From Immersiella caudata (taxonomy: Eukaryota > Ascomycota > Sordariomycetes > Sordariales > Lasiosphaeriaceae): 64,000 bases of DNA. Of the stretch, positions 1-11,480 are shown in pieces. Where the stretch lies: assembly GCA_030512335.1 (NCBI GenBank), contig JAULSU010000006.1, positions 1,550,001 to 1,614,000 on the forward strand. The letters run 5' to 3'. How positions within the stretch are numbered: position 1 is the stretch's first letter; each line of letters starts with the position of its first letter. The translations under genes were made by a program, and so were the position numbers. The notes below the pieces were generated by a model. That model was given only the letters and a program-made list of their open reading frames with translations. It was not told the origin of the DNA and searched no databases.

Positions 1-1
1 G

Positions 2-1915
2 ATCCGCATCCTCAGCCTTGCCCCACACCGACAGAAGCTCTCACCGCTTGCTGGAGATCTACTGACAGTTTCTCTCCTCGACAAGCCAAGGTACGATGCG
101 CTGAGCTATGCATGGGGAGATGTGGAGTCGTCACTTGCTCTCACCCTGAATGGATCCAGGTTACATATTCGCCGCAACCTGGAAAACGCTCTTCGGCATC
201 TCCGCTTACCCGATGAGCCAAGGTTCCTGTGGATTGATGCGCTGTGTATCAATCAGACTGATATAGGGGAACGATCACATCAGGTTCAACTCATGGGAGA
301 GATATATTCGCAAGCGACGACGGTCCGAGCTTGGATCGATCAGGATTTTGACCCATCGATCTCACTCTTGAGTCCATCTTTGTTGTGGTTACAAGCTGCT
401 CAGACCCGGCTTGGCCGCTTCAAGGAAGCCGTGTTGCATCTTCTCGGACGCTTCTGGACGCTGTTTACCGAAGAGAGGAAAGCAGGGCACCTGGAATCCG
501 TCGAATGGCAGCAGACAGCCTCCATATTCCAGGACCCTTACTGGAGACGTCTGTGGGTCCAGCAAGAAATGATCTTGGCAACCAAATTGGTTTTACACAT
601 CAGATCGACCGAAATCGATGCAGCGCCTTTCATAGTCTTCACCCAGTCCATGGCGAACGCACTTTCGAGCGGAACTACCTCTCACGTTGGTCTCGATTTC
701 CTCGAAGGGCAAATGATGATGGACACCGACGGCCATGCTTATTGTGGCTGGATATTTCTCGGTCGAAACTATGAGCGGTGTCGCAGCATGCGAGTATCAG
801 ACCCCCCTGCACTCGCTGGCCACCGGGGAACGAGGAAACACATATCTCAAAAGTATCACGGCTCTCTCATGAGTTTGTATATGGATGCCGGCTATCTCCA
901 CGTCACAGATCCAAAGGACAGGGTCTACGGCATGCTTGGCATCGCCACTGACTGCGGACCGGACCATGACATCCTCGTTGACTACACATTGTCACTCTCG
1001 GAAGTATATGGCCAGGTTTTCGAGCACTTCATTCGAGCTTACGACAATCTCTCATTCTTGTGCTGCACGGCCTTCAAGCACGCCGAAGTAGAGGAGATGG
1101 GAGGTCACTGCACATGGCTGCCTCATCCCCAAGCACGCGGTAGCAGCTTCGACCTTTTTGTGCACACCAAAGGAGCTGGGGGCGCAATCTCGGTCGCGAG
1201 CTCATCTACTATCCAACTCGCGCTAGATTTGGGTACTAGTGCGAACACACTTGGGCCAAGTGTTTTCACACTCACCGCCCGAGGGATCCTCGTCGATCGT
1301 GTAGAGCGCACAGGAGTCCATGAAGCATTGCATCTAGCACCGATAGATGACTGGTACGCTGATCTCGAATCCCTGATTACCGAACTACCCAACTCGGACG
1401 ATAAAATTACAACTGAGAGCGTCCTCGTCGGCTACATGCGGAGGGTCAAGGAGCTCGATCGCGAAGAAGACCGGGATTCTTCAAAAGCCAGCATTAGGAG
1501 TTTCTACGACCTATACGCCCGTACGCTTCAACGAAGCGGCAAAGGCAGAACCAAGGGCACCGTGGCGGACATGGCAGTCAACGAAAACGCCAGGCTAGAT
1601 TCTTCTCCAGCATTCAAGGACACCGTCAGCCACTTCCTGACGTGCTTCGCTTACACACAATTTGTCAAAACCCAGCGGGGACGACTAGGAATCGCAACTT
1701 CTGGGCATTTGGAACCGGGATCGGAGATATGGGTTGTGTTTGGATGTCCCGTTCTCCTGGTGCTTCACCCAACGGATGGCGGTCGCCACAGTTTAAGAGG
1801 CCAAGTTTGGCTCGACGGGCTGATGGACGGTGAAGCCTGTGAGAGGGTTGATATGTCGGGAGTGCCGACAGCGGACTATGAGGGACCGGAAGTTGTGGAT
1901 CTTGTTCTGTGCTGA
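2..1915 (+). CDS. HET-domain (heterokaryon incompatibility) protein, 5' end missing
   Basis: The reading frame is open from base 2 of the window to a TGA at 1913-1915, so the gene starts outside the window. The conserved HET blocks are visible in order: 'YDALSYAWGD' at about bases 91-121, 'LWIDALCINQTDIGERSHQV' at about 230-290, and 'WRRLWVQQEMILA' at about 543-580. HET proteins trigger cell death when fungal individuals of different genotype fuse; the domain resembles TIR domains and acts in the cytosol. The long C-terminal part after about residue 220 has no domain I recognise, which is normal for the family. It is convergent with the helical gene at 2561-3587. The identity of the domain is firm; the recognition partner is unknown. 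Confidence 0.92.
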   Translation: MRILSLAPHRQKLSPLAGDLLTVSLLDKPRYDALSYAWGDVESSLALTLNGSRLHIRRNLENALRHLRLPDEPRFLWIDALCINQTDIGERSHQVQLMGEIYSQATTVRAWIDQDFDPSISLLSPSLLWLQAAQTRLGRFKEAVLHLLGRFWTLFTEERKAGHLESVEWQQTASIFQDPYWRRLWVQQEMILATKLVLHIRSTEIDAAPFIVFTQSMANALSSGTTSHVGLDFLEGQMMMDTDGHAYCGWIFLGRNYERCRSMRVSDPPALAGHRGTRKHISQKYHGSLMSLYMDAGYLHVTDPKDRVYGMLGIATDCGPDHDILVDYTLSLSEVYGQVFEHFIRAYDNLSFLCCTAFKHAEVEEMGGHCTWLPHPQARGSSFDLFVHTKGAGGAISVASSSTIQLALDLGTSANTLGPSVFTLTARGILVDRVERTGVHEALHLAPIDDWYADLESLITELPNSDDKITTESVLVGYMRRVKELDREEDRDSSKASIRSFYDLYARTLQRSGKGRTKGTVADMAVNENARLDSSPAFKDTVSHFLTCFAYTQFVKTQRGRLGIATSGHLEPGSEIWVVFGCPVLLVLHPTDGGRHSLRGQVWLDGLMDGEACERVDMSGVPTADYEGPEVVDLVLC

Positions 1916-2560
1916 GGTGGCTGGATGAAGAAGCGTGCGTCACATCATCAAACTCACGGCACCCAACACAATGACGCAATGACTAAACAGCGGTACTACA
2001 TTGTAACCCCCAGCGAGCACCGCTCCACAGCTCCGTAACTACCTGCCCATTCCACTTTACCCATTCATCTAGGGAATGTCATTTCCACCGTATTACTATC
2101 CGTCAATAGGCAGCATGTCCCTACACACAACACAGCACCACCACCACCACCACCACCACCTTACGGCTTTTCTAACTACTTCCAATACCTCCCTTCAGCT
2201 AAAAATAAGCCTTAGGTGTGCTGCGCGACGGCAAAAACGCCTTGGTCCCCCCAAAGTTTTCTTGGCCAGCTTTTCAGACCCGCCGTCCAGCGATTTCGAG
2301 GAGGATTCGAGTCTGGGCAGGTCGCTAGCCCTACGCTTCTACAGAGCTTCACGATGCAGAGGGCAGCCGAGACGGGAAAGGTTTGGACACTGTGCTCCAA
2401 CTAGGTACCCAGAAGCGCAAGGCACCTCGATACCCAGGCCCGTGGGTTTCTTCAATGTCTGTGTTGACAAAAGGTCTTTGCTATCGGGACATGGATGAAG
2501 AAAAAGGGGAAAAACAGGCAATTGACTCGGGAGAAAGCAGCCACCTCTGCCAGCCACACC
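1916..2560. other. intergenic region between convergent genes, with a CAC microsatellite
   Basis: This is the shared 3' flank of the HET gene and the helical gene. A pure (CAC)n run lies at 2136-2160. Short ORFs here have no recognisable domain. I see no gene. Confidence 0.6.
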
Positions 2561-3587
2561 TCACCCCCGGAGCCCCGGGAGCTTCGGGCGCTTCATAAGC
2601 TTCTGATTGTTCACCCGGAGCCACATCTTGGCGACTTGGCTGTTCCACTCCTTGACCTCCTCAGGAACCGCATTACCGCGAGCCGCTTTGCGAGCCTCGA
2701 TAAACGCGTCGACGACAGGAGCCTTGTCTGACCCCCTGACCGGCTGAGCTTGGCCCTTGTAGAGGTACGAGTACTGCGTGAGCTGAGGCCCGCGACTGCG
2801 ACCCGAGGTTTGGAAGCGAACGATGCCCTGCGAGAAGGATAGGTCGCTCATGAGCTCGAGGCCGCGGGTTACGGTGCCTGTAGCCTGGCTCAAGCGTGTT
2901 ATCTCGCGGTACGCCTCGTCGATGACAGCCTCGGTGTTGCCGTAGAGCCACTTGTCCATGGCGAGCTTGCACTGGACGAGGGCCTGCAGATTGCGGTACA
3001 GCAAGATGACAGCAGCGCCGTTGCCGACCCTGGCGCGGTCGTCGATGAGACGGTACAGCGCCACAATCGCGTCGCGCGCCTTTTCGATGCGCGAGTCCAG
3101 CTTGATGGCGTCGACGCCCGTGGCCGGGAAGCCGGACTTGAGGTGCGGCAGCACGTCGTAGCGGAAGCCTTCCAGGACGGCGTTGACGTCGTCAATGACC
3201 TCTTTGACCTCCTTCTCGTCAATGTGATTCTTGACATCGGCCGTGGCACGTGTGATCATGATTTGCACTGCTCAGGTCAGCACCTAAGCTGCTGCGATGT
3301 TGGGGAGAAGGCAAGATTTTGTCACCAGCATCGGTCACCTGCTTAACCAGAGCCTGCTGCTTTGCCGCCTCCCCTTTGGCCTTTTCCATGCCCGAGTAGA
3401 TGTTCCAGAAGAAGCCGACAAAGCTGAAAACGGTGCCGATGCCATCAATCACCTCGCGATACTCGTTGACAAGGCTTGCCAGTTCATTCGCGATTGGCTC
3501 CATTGCCTTCCACTGCTGCATTGCTTCTGCCGAGACCAGAATTCTCTCGCTGAGCGTCTTATCGTCAGATGTGTTGACCGAGTCCAT
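2561..3587 (-). CDS. hypothetical alpha-helical protein, two exons
   Basis: Exons at 3326-3587 and 2561-3267 are joined across a 58-bp intron (3268-3325; donor GTGACA, branch-like GCTGAC, acceptor GAGCAG), giving about 322 residues. The start is the ATG at 3587. The protein is predicted to be almost all helix: an amphipathic N-terminus, a hydrophobic stretch 'GTVFSFVGFFWNIYSG' at about residues 49-64, then long charged helices and a basic C-terminus. I do not recognise the family. A hydrophobic hairpin inside amphipathic helices is seen in some pore-forming or membrane-inserting proteins, but that is only an analogy. It is convergent with a HET gene, which makes a role in the same biology possible but unproven. 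The intron restores one continuous frame, so the gene model is fairly good. Confidence 0.68.
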
Positions 3588-4093
3588 GTTGACCGAGTAA
3601 GAGGGGGGGGTTGGTTTTTTTTGGTTTTTGTGCTAATGCTGAGCGCAGTTGGGCCGTGAGGTTGTCGTATGTAAGTTGGGAGCAAGTACGCAGACAAGTG
3701 CCGCATGAAACGCAAATGGCTAATGGGGGCCCTTATACAACAACAACAACAACAACAACAACAACAGAGAGCAGAACAGTGGGTGTGGTGAAGCATCCAC
3801 AAAAGGCATCAGCCGCACCGAGGGATGCGGGATGTCGGGCGTCGAAGCCACTAGTCGAGTCGAAGGAACCAATGAGGAAGCCCAGCTGTGAGAGCCAAGA
3901 CGGCGATGGTGCACCCACCTTCGATTCTAGGTGCGCGCGCATGTCTTTGAGGATGAGCCTGTGGCTGACGCAAAAAGCTCCATGGGGCACGCACTGCGAG
4001 CCCCTCAGCCAAAAAGGTGGAAGACAGGTAGGTACCTTGACTTGACGAATATACATCATTTTCTTGGTGTGTCTCCACTCGTGTAAAGATTCC
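3588..4093. other. intergenic region with CAA microsatellite
   Basis: This is upstream of the helical gene. It holds a G-rich run just before the start codon at 3603-3609 and a (CAA)n microsatellite at 3738-3766. Frames opened by the microsatellite (poly-Thr, poly-Val) are composition artefacts. No gene is seen. Confidence 0.5.
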
Positions 4094-5142
4094 TCACAAA
4101 CATACCCATACCCGCCAGGACGCAGTTTGGGCACAGGTCATAGTCCCCAGCGTAGCCGCAACAGACTGGGCCAAAAGTGTGAATAAGACGACCAGCAAGA
4201 ACCGCGAGGAGTGGGTGATATCAGCGAAGAACCTTTCCCGTTTCGAAAAGTACCGGCAGGTGCAGTCTTCTGGCGTCTCGCCACAGAAGAACCCATGAAG
4301 CTCCTGCCAGCTGCGGAGGTTGCCTTCTCTGTCGTCGGTGTTGCCTGTGGCCCAGCCCGTCTAACAGGGGAAGAGGAGTGTTTTTGGGTGCAGGAGAGAC
4401 TTCCGCTCTGCTTGTACTCGTGATTGAGACTCAAGACTAGGGTATTCCTCAAGCCTTTACAAATTCCACAAACAGTAGGCAGAATTGACCGTGAAGGGTA
4501 TGTGTTAGCAGAGTAACCGTTGAGAACAAACAATTCGGAAGGAAACTTGGAAGGACATACCAGACAACCGATTCCCAAGCCAATGAGAAACTGCCAGCGG
4601 CCTATAGGTGTGGCGGAAGCCTCATGTATTCCGGCACAACTTGTTGTCATACCCACCATGCCTGCGAGCAACACCACCTGAAATAAAGCAGACACACGGT
4701 GGGTTCCATGCTGATTGGCGAGTGATCTACTAAAAGCATTTTCAAAGCCATGCTGACTAAAACTATAACCCCGGATGACAGAGCTGTTCCGAGAAGCCGT
4801 TAGAATTTGCGCCGCGTGATGCCTCAACCGGTCGACTAAGTCGTGAGAGCACAAGTGGCCAGTCTCTGTAGACGAATTTAGCTTGCGCACCTCGCACTCG
4901 CAATACACCTCAGCGCCCCAGTTCCACGCATCAGCATAGGTGACCAGTGTTGAGTTCTTGAACCCGTCGTTGACGCCTGTGATATCCTGGCCTGTCATAG
5001 ATGACGCCGACATGTAAACGCCGACGGCATTAGGACCGTCGCGGAAGCGCGTCGTCTGCCGTACCCTCCTAAATCTTTCGCCGTAACCTAGCGCCTCGGC
5101 CTGCTTCTGGAGCCATCTGGAGCTTAGGTAGCTCGGGCCCAT
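4094..5142 (-). CDS. putative membrane protein of unknown function
   Basis: The start at 5142 opens a frame to a canonical donor GTATGT at 4560. A 200-bp intron (4361-4560) with a pyrimidine-rich acceptor ending TTAG then joins in phase 0 to an exon at 4094-4360, for about 282 residues. Reading straight through the donor gives a low-complexity basic tail, so the spliced form is preferred. Hydrophobic segments lie at 'VVLLAGMVGM', 'WQFLIGLGIGCLV' and, in exon 2, 'FLLVVLFTLLAQSVAATLG'. Cysteines are frequent ('VYCECEVRK', 'FFCGETPEDCTC'). No family is recognised. The C-terminus is uncertain: an overlapping frame ends in a 'YDLCPNC'-like stretch, and a further intron cannot be excluded. Confidence 0.5.
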
Positions 5143-5986
5143 CTTCGGGGTATACCTCAGGCAGGCTCAAGGACGCTCTCGGCCATCTTATCATCTGTCT
5201 CATTTTTTCAGCTCTGAACCTGAGGTGCATCTTGATCCGCTGAAAACTCACACTTGTCCACACCGTTGACGTTATCCCAAATATTTGCGTATGAGCTTAA
5301 CGACGGCACCACGGAAATGGTCATTTCATGTCCCCAGAAGCGTTTCCGTATCCCAAACTGCATCCCTATCCGGGCCCTCCTCGCTAACCACTCTTCGGCA
5401 TCAAAAAACTCATCTTCAGAAATATTCGCCTCCCCCTCAAGATTATACCTCTCAACCCAGTCCAACAACCTCTCAAACGCCTCCCTCTCTGCTCCTCCCC
5501 AGGAACAGTCTCGTTGAACAACGCCAAGGGAGTCAACTCATAGCTATCTTTTGTTGAAATGCTACCAAAACCCCTCCATACCTCCGTCCCACTGAACAGC
5601 TTCATCATCCGCGCGTCCCTGTTGGACGCCCGATAATGCAGGGGCATTCAGCCCCTTGTTATCAACGCTGTGCACCGATGCGCCCGCATGCAGCAGGATC
5701 ATCGCCTTCTCGTGTCTCTGCACGCGAATCGCCATCATAAGCATCGTCTCGTCGAACCGCGACACCGAATCAAGGTCTGCGCCCCTTTCCAGCCAGCAGA
5801 TACTCGACCGCCTCGACCGATCCGAAAATAACCGCGAACACCAACGCCGTGTACCCGCGCCCTCCCTCGACGTCAATCTCGGCGCCGTGTTCAACCAGTA
5901 GTCGCAAGATCTCAGCCGCCCGCTCCGTAGCCACAGCAAAGTGTATCGCCTGCCTGCCAAGATTGTCCCTATATCGCACATACGCG

Positions 5987-6016
5987 CCCCCCCCCCCCCC
6001 CCCCCCCCCCCCCCCC
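5987..6016. repeat. homopolymer run of 30 C
   Basis: Thirty consecutive C on the + strand (G on the coding strand) interrupt the ankyrin gene and would encode poly-Gly. Its true length is likely to vary between cells and sequencing reads. Confidence 0.95.
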
Positions 6017-6216
6017 TGACGGCCATACCGACACGCATACGCCAACGGCGTCATCCCGTACCCCGCCGCCGCACAATTCACCTCGGCACCCACCCTCACC
6101 AACGCCTTCGCCGCCTTCACATCCCCCTCACCGTCGCCAGATGCAACGCCGTCCACCCCTTCGCACTCCTCCGGTTCAACTCCTCCCCCTTATAGCCCTG
6201 CCCCACATCCCCATAC

Positions 6217-6261
6217 GCAAACACAGCATTCGCAAACACAGCATTCGCAAACACAGCATTC
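6217..6261. repeat. three perfect 15-bp tandem repeats
   Basis: The unit GCAAACACAGCATTC occurs three times in a row without mismatch. On the minus strand it adds five residues per copy just after the coiled-coil segment of the broken ankyrin gene. Confidence 0.95.
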
Positions 6262-6838
6262 GGTTCTCCATGGCTTGGATGCGATGATCGAGCCTGGTGA
6301 GCAGCATGTCTTGGGATTTGTCCAACGATGCGGACAAGCTGTTGAGATGCGATGTGACTTCGGTGTGGGAATGCTCGAGGGTGGTGTAGATATCCGAGGA
6401 GATGGACCTGAAAATGTTAGCGGCAAGAATCGCTGGATCATCTCGCCGCGATCGAGATCAAGCAGCACCATCGTCCCGGACTGGTACCGAACGAGGGTTC
6501 TCTTTTGAGCTGTCCCCGCTGGCAACCCCGGCAATCGGTCTTGCGGGAATGCAAGCTTACACACCGGCTCCTGCGAGTTTAGGTCATGGGACATAGACGG
6601 TTGTGCGACTATCGCAGGAGATGACCTGGTGTTAATTGGGACCAGGGGGTATCACAGATGTTCGGTCCTAGAGATAACTTGTAGGAGCGCTCTACCAAGC
6701 ACGCACACAAATGGCTGTGTTAAGTGATGCTGTGTTATTGAATCTACCTACCTACCTAGTTCCAACAGGGTTAATTAAGCATTTCGGGAGGGAAACAGTG
6801 GTGGGAACTTCAACGCCAGAAGAGGAAATCTCGATGGC

Positions 6839-9800
6839 TCAAAGTGTCTCAATGGCCCGCAACAGCGTGTTAACGCAATGCCCAGTCACAGCATCTGCGT
6901 CTCCTTCGTCTCTTAGCATATTCGAGACATCGCTCAGAAATCCCAATGGGATAGAACAGGCCGCTTCTGTCGGGTCTGCGGGCTCCTCCACATCGCCACC
7001 CGCTTTCAGCTGGCCGCGACGCTCCCACTCTCGCGCAGCTACTTCAGCACGCTCCACCACGCCAGTCGGGATGCCGCACATGGCGGCGCAGTGCATGCCA
7101 AAAGAGCTCTCGGCAACGCCGTCTTCCAGCTTGTAGAGAAACGTGACGCGCCGCAGCACGTCGTCCACCAGGACCTGCATCCGTCGCGGGCGGACCTCGG
7201 GGTGTCTAGCAAACTCGGCCGTGGCGAGGGAGCGATAGTGCGTTGCAAAGAAGCCGATGCAGCCGATGCTGCTGGCAATGTGGTGCAAGACGGCCTCGGC
7301 GACAGCGAGCCCGTCGTAGGACGAGGTGCCGCGGCCGAGCTCGTCGAGGATGACGAGCGTGCGGGGCGTGGCTTCAGCGAGGATTCGCTTGGTCTCGGAG
7401 AGTTCGATGAAAAAGGTGGACTGCCCGGCGAAGATGTTGTCGTTGGCGCCCAGGCGGGACATGATTCGGTCGACGGGTGTGAGCCGGGCGGACGCAGCCG
7501 GGACGTAACACCCGAGCTGGGCCATGATGACGGCGGTGCACGTCATTCTCAGAATCGTTGACTTGCCTGCTGCATTCGCTCCGGTGAGCAGATTGATGTT
7601 GGCCTCGTCGCCACCGAGCTTGATGTCGTTGGGGATGAAGTCGTCCACATCCACGCAGGGATAGCGCAGCTCCTTGAATTCCACCACACTCCGCTCGTCT
7701 GGGTCTGGGACAAAGACTGGCCGGCAGCGCGGCTCGGCCAGCGAAGATGAAAAGCTGGCCAGGCTTGCGAGGCAGTCCAGCTGGGCAACGACGTGGATGC
7801 TTTGCAGCCAGGCCTCCGAGTCGGCCCGGAAACGCTGGTAAAAGCGGGACGTCAGGCCGTGGGTCGCCTGCGAGTGGATTTCCTCGGCCTCCTGGAGCGC
7901 CCGGATAAGGGCGTCTAGCTCCTTGAAGTAATAGCGTTTCACGCTTGCTGTGGCCGATATTTGTCGCCAGTCCTTGGGGACCTTGACCGTCTTGGGCACC
8001 TCGAGCTGGTAGGGTTCCTTGTTGATGTCGGCGAATTTGATGCTCCGGTTCTTCAGCTCCCGCTTTTGCCTCATCAGCAGGGCCTGGAGCTCTATTTTGA
8101 CATGGTTGATGGCATCCACCCTGCTGTCAAAGTCGTCGTCAACCCCTCTGCTTGGCCAAAACAGCCCTTCTTCCGTGGCCTTATCGCGGTCGAAGGCGCC
8201 CTTCCAGAAGCCAAGCGGCTCGCTCAGGTCCGGCACAGATGTCAGAAGCCGGCCGATCATGCCGTAGTTGCTGTCGTCGCCGTCGTTGGATCCACCGTGT
8301 AGAATATGCTTCATACTCGCCATGGTGTGCTCAATCTGCTCAAAGCCCTCCAGGACGCGCACAAAGTCGTTCGGCTTACAGCTGCCCGCGTGGATCCGGG
8401 AAACGAGCCGCTCCAGGTCGGGAAGCTTGGCCATGCCGGATATGAACTGCTCCCGCAGGTCGCGGGAAGAGTCGGTAGTACCAAGCAGCAGGTCCACGGC
8501 GTCCAAGCGCTCGTTGATGCGGTGAGCGTCGCCGAGCGGGTGGCAGACCCATTGGCGAAACAGACGCTTGCCGGATGGCGTGATGCAACGGTTCATCAGC
8601 CGGAAGATGGTCCCTTCGCTACCCCCGTCCACGCTGTTCGCAAAGACCTCGAGGTTGATGAGCGTCTGGCCGTCGAGTACGAGGGTACTGCTGCCGCTGC
8701 GTTGCACGGGGCTGTAGGGCTGAAAGGTGCCCCGGGAGAGGAGACTGCGCTCCAGCTTGAGGGTGCGCAAGTAGTGAACCAGAGCGCCGAAGGCAGACAT
8801 GACCAGGTCGTTGTCGCGGACCGCGGATAAGGCTTCTGGCCAGGCTGTGCTAAAATACCCGCCGGCTTCCAACTCCCACCGCGTCGTGTCGCCGTCCCAA
8901 AAGCCGTCCGGGCCGGGCTTGAGGTGGTTCCAGATGGTCATGGGCGTCGCATGGTTCCTGAGGATGCGCAGCGCCTTGGTCGACATGCCCGACGAGGACA
9001 ACTTTGATGTCCTTTCCAAGATCAGCTCCCGCGGCGACGACTGGACCGCAAACGTTTCGAACTTGGTCAGATCCGCGTCGTCTGGGAGCTGGGCGAGGTA
9101 GAACTGGGCCGTAGCCGTGTCCACAAAGGCGATGCCGAAAGCCGGCTGACCATCATCGCCGGTGGACTCCTTGATGGCGGCGCAAAACGTGGCCATGTCG
9201 TCGTGGAGCATGGCCTCATCCACCAGAGTCCCGTTGGTCAAGACGCAGCCGAGCTCGCGGCGAATGATCTTTTCCTCCTTCCTCGTCTTCTTTTTCTTGT
9301 TGCTGTCCTCCCGAACGCGCATCTCCATGCCCAGCGCCGACTCCATCTCATCCACCCTGGCCACCTTGAAGCCTTTGGAGAGGAACTGGCTCGCCCACGT
9401 GTCGAAGGCGCTCACCGGGAAGCCCACCATGGGCATGCGGATGCGCTCGGTGATGCGGAGGTCAAAGAGCTGATGGCCAAGCATGGCATCCTTCTCGAGC
9501 AGCTCGTAGAACTTGCCCTTCCGGAAGAAGACCACCGTGTCCCAGTACTTTTGCTTCACCGCCCAGTATTGCTTTTCGAAAGGCGTGAAGCCGTTCCACA
9601 CGTGCGGAGGAATGAAGAGGGTCGACTTGTCGTATTCGGGGTGGTCCGGCGTCCTCTTCTCCATATCCATGACGTGGGCCAGCCACGCGCTCTTTCCACC
9701 AGCAACTTCCTTGTCGGCCTTGCTGGGGAGGGTCCTCCTCCTCGGAGCCACTTGCCGCCGCTGCGGTGGTGGCGCGGGCCGGGCTGTTCGAGCATCGTTC

Positions 9801-10529
9801 GGCCTGTACCCCCACCGGCGCATAAAGTCGAAGCTGTCGCCCCCGTTCACTTCTTGGCCGTCACTCGAGCAGTCATCCGACGGCGATGCCAACGTCGACC
9901 GCTTGCGTGGGCTATGATGGTCTTCCGACTGCCGGCGCTTCCTCTTCCCTTCTTTTTCCCCGTTTCTTTCCTTGTTGCCTCCCCCTTCTTCCATCAGCGC
10001 GTGGGATACACTACCACTTGGCATACAACTGCTGCTGCTGATGCTGCTGATGCTGCTGCTATCGCCCTCGCCCGCTTTCTTGCTGTCGATTTCGCATCCG
10101 TCACCGCATTCGTCGTCGCCGGCTTCGTTACCGTCATTGTCATCGTCACGGTCATTGTGGTGGTTGTCGCAGTTGTGCAACGGTCGGGGGCATCTCGGAG
10201 CATGCTTCTGCGGCCACGAGCCATTATTAGCTGATTGCGCTAGCGCTAGGGACGGCGCGGGCAGCTACCGTGGGGGCGGGGCTGCTCGCAATCGTCGGGA
10301 CGGTGATCTGAGCTTTCTCAAGCGCGTCCGCGTTTATTAGGCCGTGTCTTGGAGCCGAGACTGCGAGAGGGGACCGTCCGGAGGCAGCAACGCCGACAGC
10401 TGTTTTGGAGAAGAAGCCCAGAATGCTCTGCTGTTGCTTGCCCGTAGAGTCTGGAGCTGCTGACCTTGGGCGTCGTGCCACATCCTTGGCCGGCGTGCGG
10501 GCTGCTGTTGATCGGCTCTTGGTTGCCAT
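6839..10529 (-). CDS. msh6: DNA mismatch repair protein Msh6 (MutS homologue)
   Basis: Exon 1 (10269-10529) and exon 2 (6839-10207) are joined over a 61-bp intron (10208-10268; donor GTAGCT, branch GCTAAT, acceptor CGCAG), giving about 1,208 residues, a usual length for fungal Msh6. Exon 1 carries the PCNA-binding PIP box 'QQSILGFFSK', the hallmark N-terminus of Msh6. After an acidic, disordered linker come the mismatch-binding FxE motif in 'GKFYELLEKD' (about residue 320), the connector and lever domains, Walker A 'GANAAGKST' (about 960), Walker B 'LVILDELGRGTSS' (about 1040) and the C-terminal helix-turn-helix region. It pairs with Msh2 as MutS-alpha in the nucleus to recognise base mismatches and small loops. 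All key motifs look intact. The exon 1 splice site is inferred; the rest is one uninterrupted frame. Confidence 0.95.
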
Positions 10530-11480
10530 TTGTGTTTCTCACGGTTTTCCGGCCGGTGCAGTGCTGGTTGGTAGCATCTTTCTTTTTTAGAAAGGGAGAA
10601 ACCGGCACTCTGCCCGCCGTTTCCGTGGAGATTTTTTGATCCCAACGCGACGGACCCCATGACGCGCAAAAAGCGCTCCTTGCACGGGTAGCCTGTATGT
10701 TTCTACGCCACATCCGCGCCCCGAGCCCTACAATTGGTGTTGACTGGGGCTAGCGAGCAGCCCCACAGGGCAGAGCTCAAGGGGAGAGTGACTCACACGC
10801 CGGGTCAACCTGTCGCAGTGGGATGCCTGCGGATGCTTCAGTTTACCGCCTGCCATGACAGCCATCAACAAGCCTCAGCAGTGGCAGCTCTTAGATGGTG
10901 TGTGCCCTCTCTTCAAATGCACCCTCGCCTGGACGCCGAACATCCGACAGCCCGTCGATGCGGTGGTCGTCTTCTTTTTCTGCAGGAGAAAGCGATCATC
11001 CGCGGATGCGAACATGAGCGTCGCAGACGCTAGAACCTACCCGGACACGAACCTACAAACCTGAACTTGCCAGCCACGGCATGCACGCCGAGACAGCCGG
11101 CCGAGAGGTTATGGGTCGTGATAGCTATAATAAGCCTGAATTTGATAATACTGTCAGCCACGTTTATGCTCATAACACGATGAGCTGCCTGGGGGTCGGA
11201 AGAAACGGCAGAGGCCCGCAAGTCTGAATCGCCGTGAGTTTCCTGGGTGAGAGGTAGGCGGAGTTCGATAGGATGAAACGAGATATATATATTTTTTAGC
11301 ACGACTTCGAAGTATTCGATCAGCTCTGCTCGATGCGATGGGACGATGCTTCACTCTATAGAAACCCCTAACCCTTTGGGTGCACGAGACGCAGCAAAGT
11401 TAGAAAAAAGAATGAATGAGTAAAAACAAGTGAAAGTAGAAAGAGCTAATTTCCAGTAGGAATAAAAGTGGTAGGACATA
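10530..11480. other. intergenic region upstream of msh6
   Basis: It holds the msh6 promoter and, towards 11,030-11,480, increasingly AT-rich sequence. Small ORFs on both strands lack domains. No gene is seen. Confidence 0.5.

Larger units (their letters stand above)
5208..6594 (-). pseudogene. decayed ankyrin-repeat / coiled-coil gene
   Basis: Pieces of one protein appear in order but in different frames. An N-terminal coiled-coil reading 'SLDKSQDMLLTRLDHRIQAM' follows a GCTAACATTTTCAG acceptor at about 6408. Ankyrin-like units ('MTPLAYACRYG', 'AAEILRLLVEHGAEIDV') lie at 5770-6156. The next unit 'MLMMAIRVQRHEKAMILLHA' is shifted in frame at about 5790, 'LHYRASNRDARMMKLF' is shifted again at about 5640, and 'FERLLDWVERYNLEGEAN' again at about 5500. 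A run of 30 C (5987-6016) sits inside the array, and three 15-bp repeats (6217-6261) sit near the coiled coil. At least three frame changes without splice signals argue for a pseudogene; assembly error at the homopolymer could explain only one of them. Confidence 0.62.

Noticed and set aside
3720..4134. ORFs with poly-Thr or poly-Val stretches
   Set aside because: They arise from the CAA microsatellite read in different frames.
9203..10234. 343-residue + strand ORF
   Set aside because: It lies antisense to the msh6 N-terminal region, has biased composition with many hydrophobic/Ala repeats, and no domain; msh6 on the other strand is certain.
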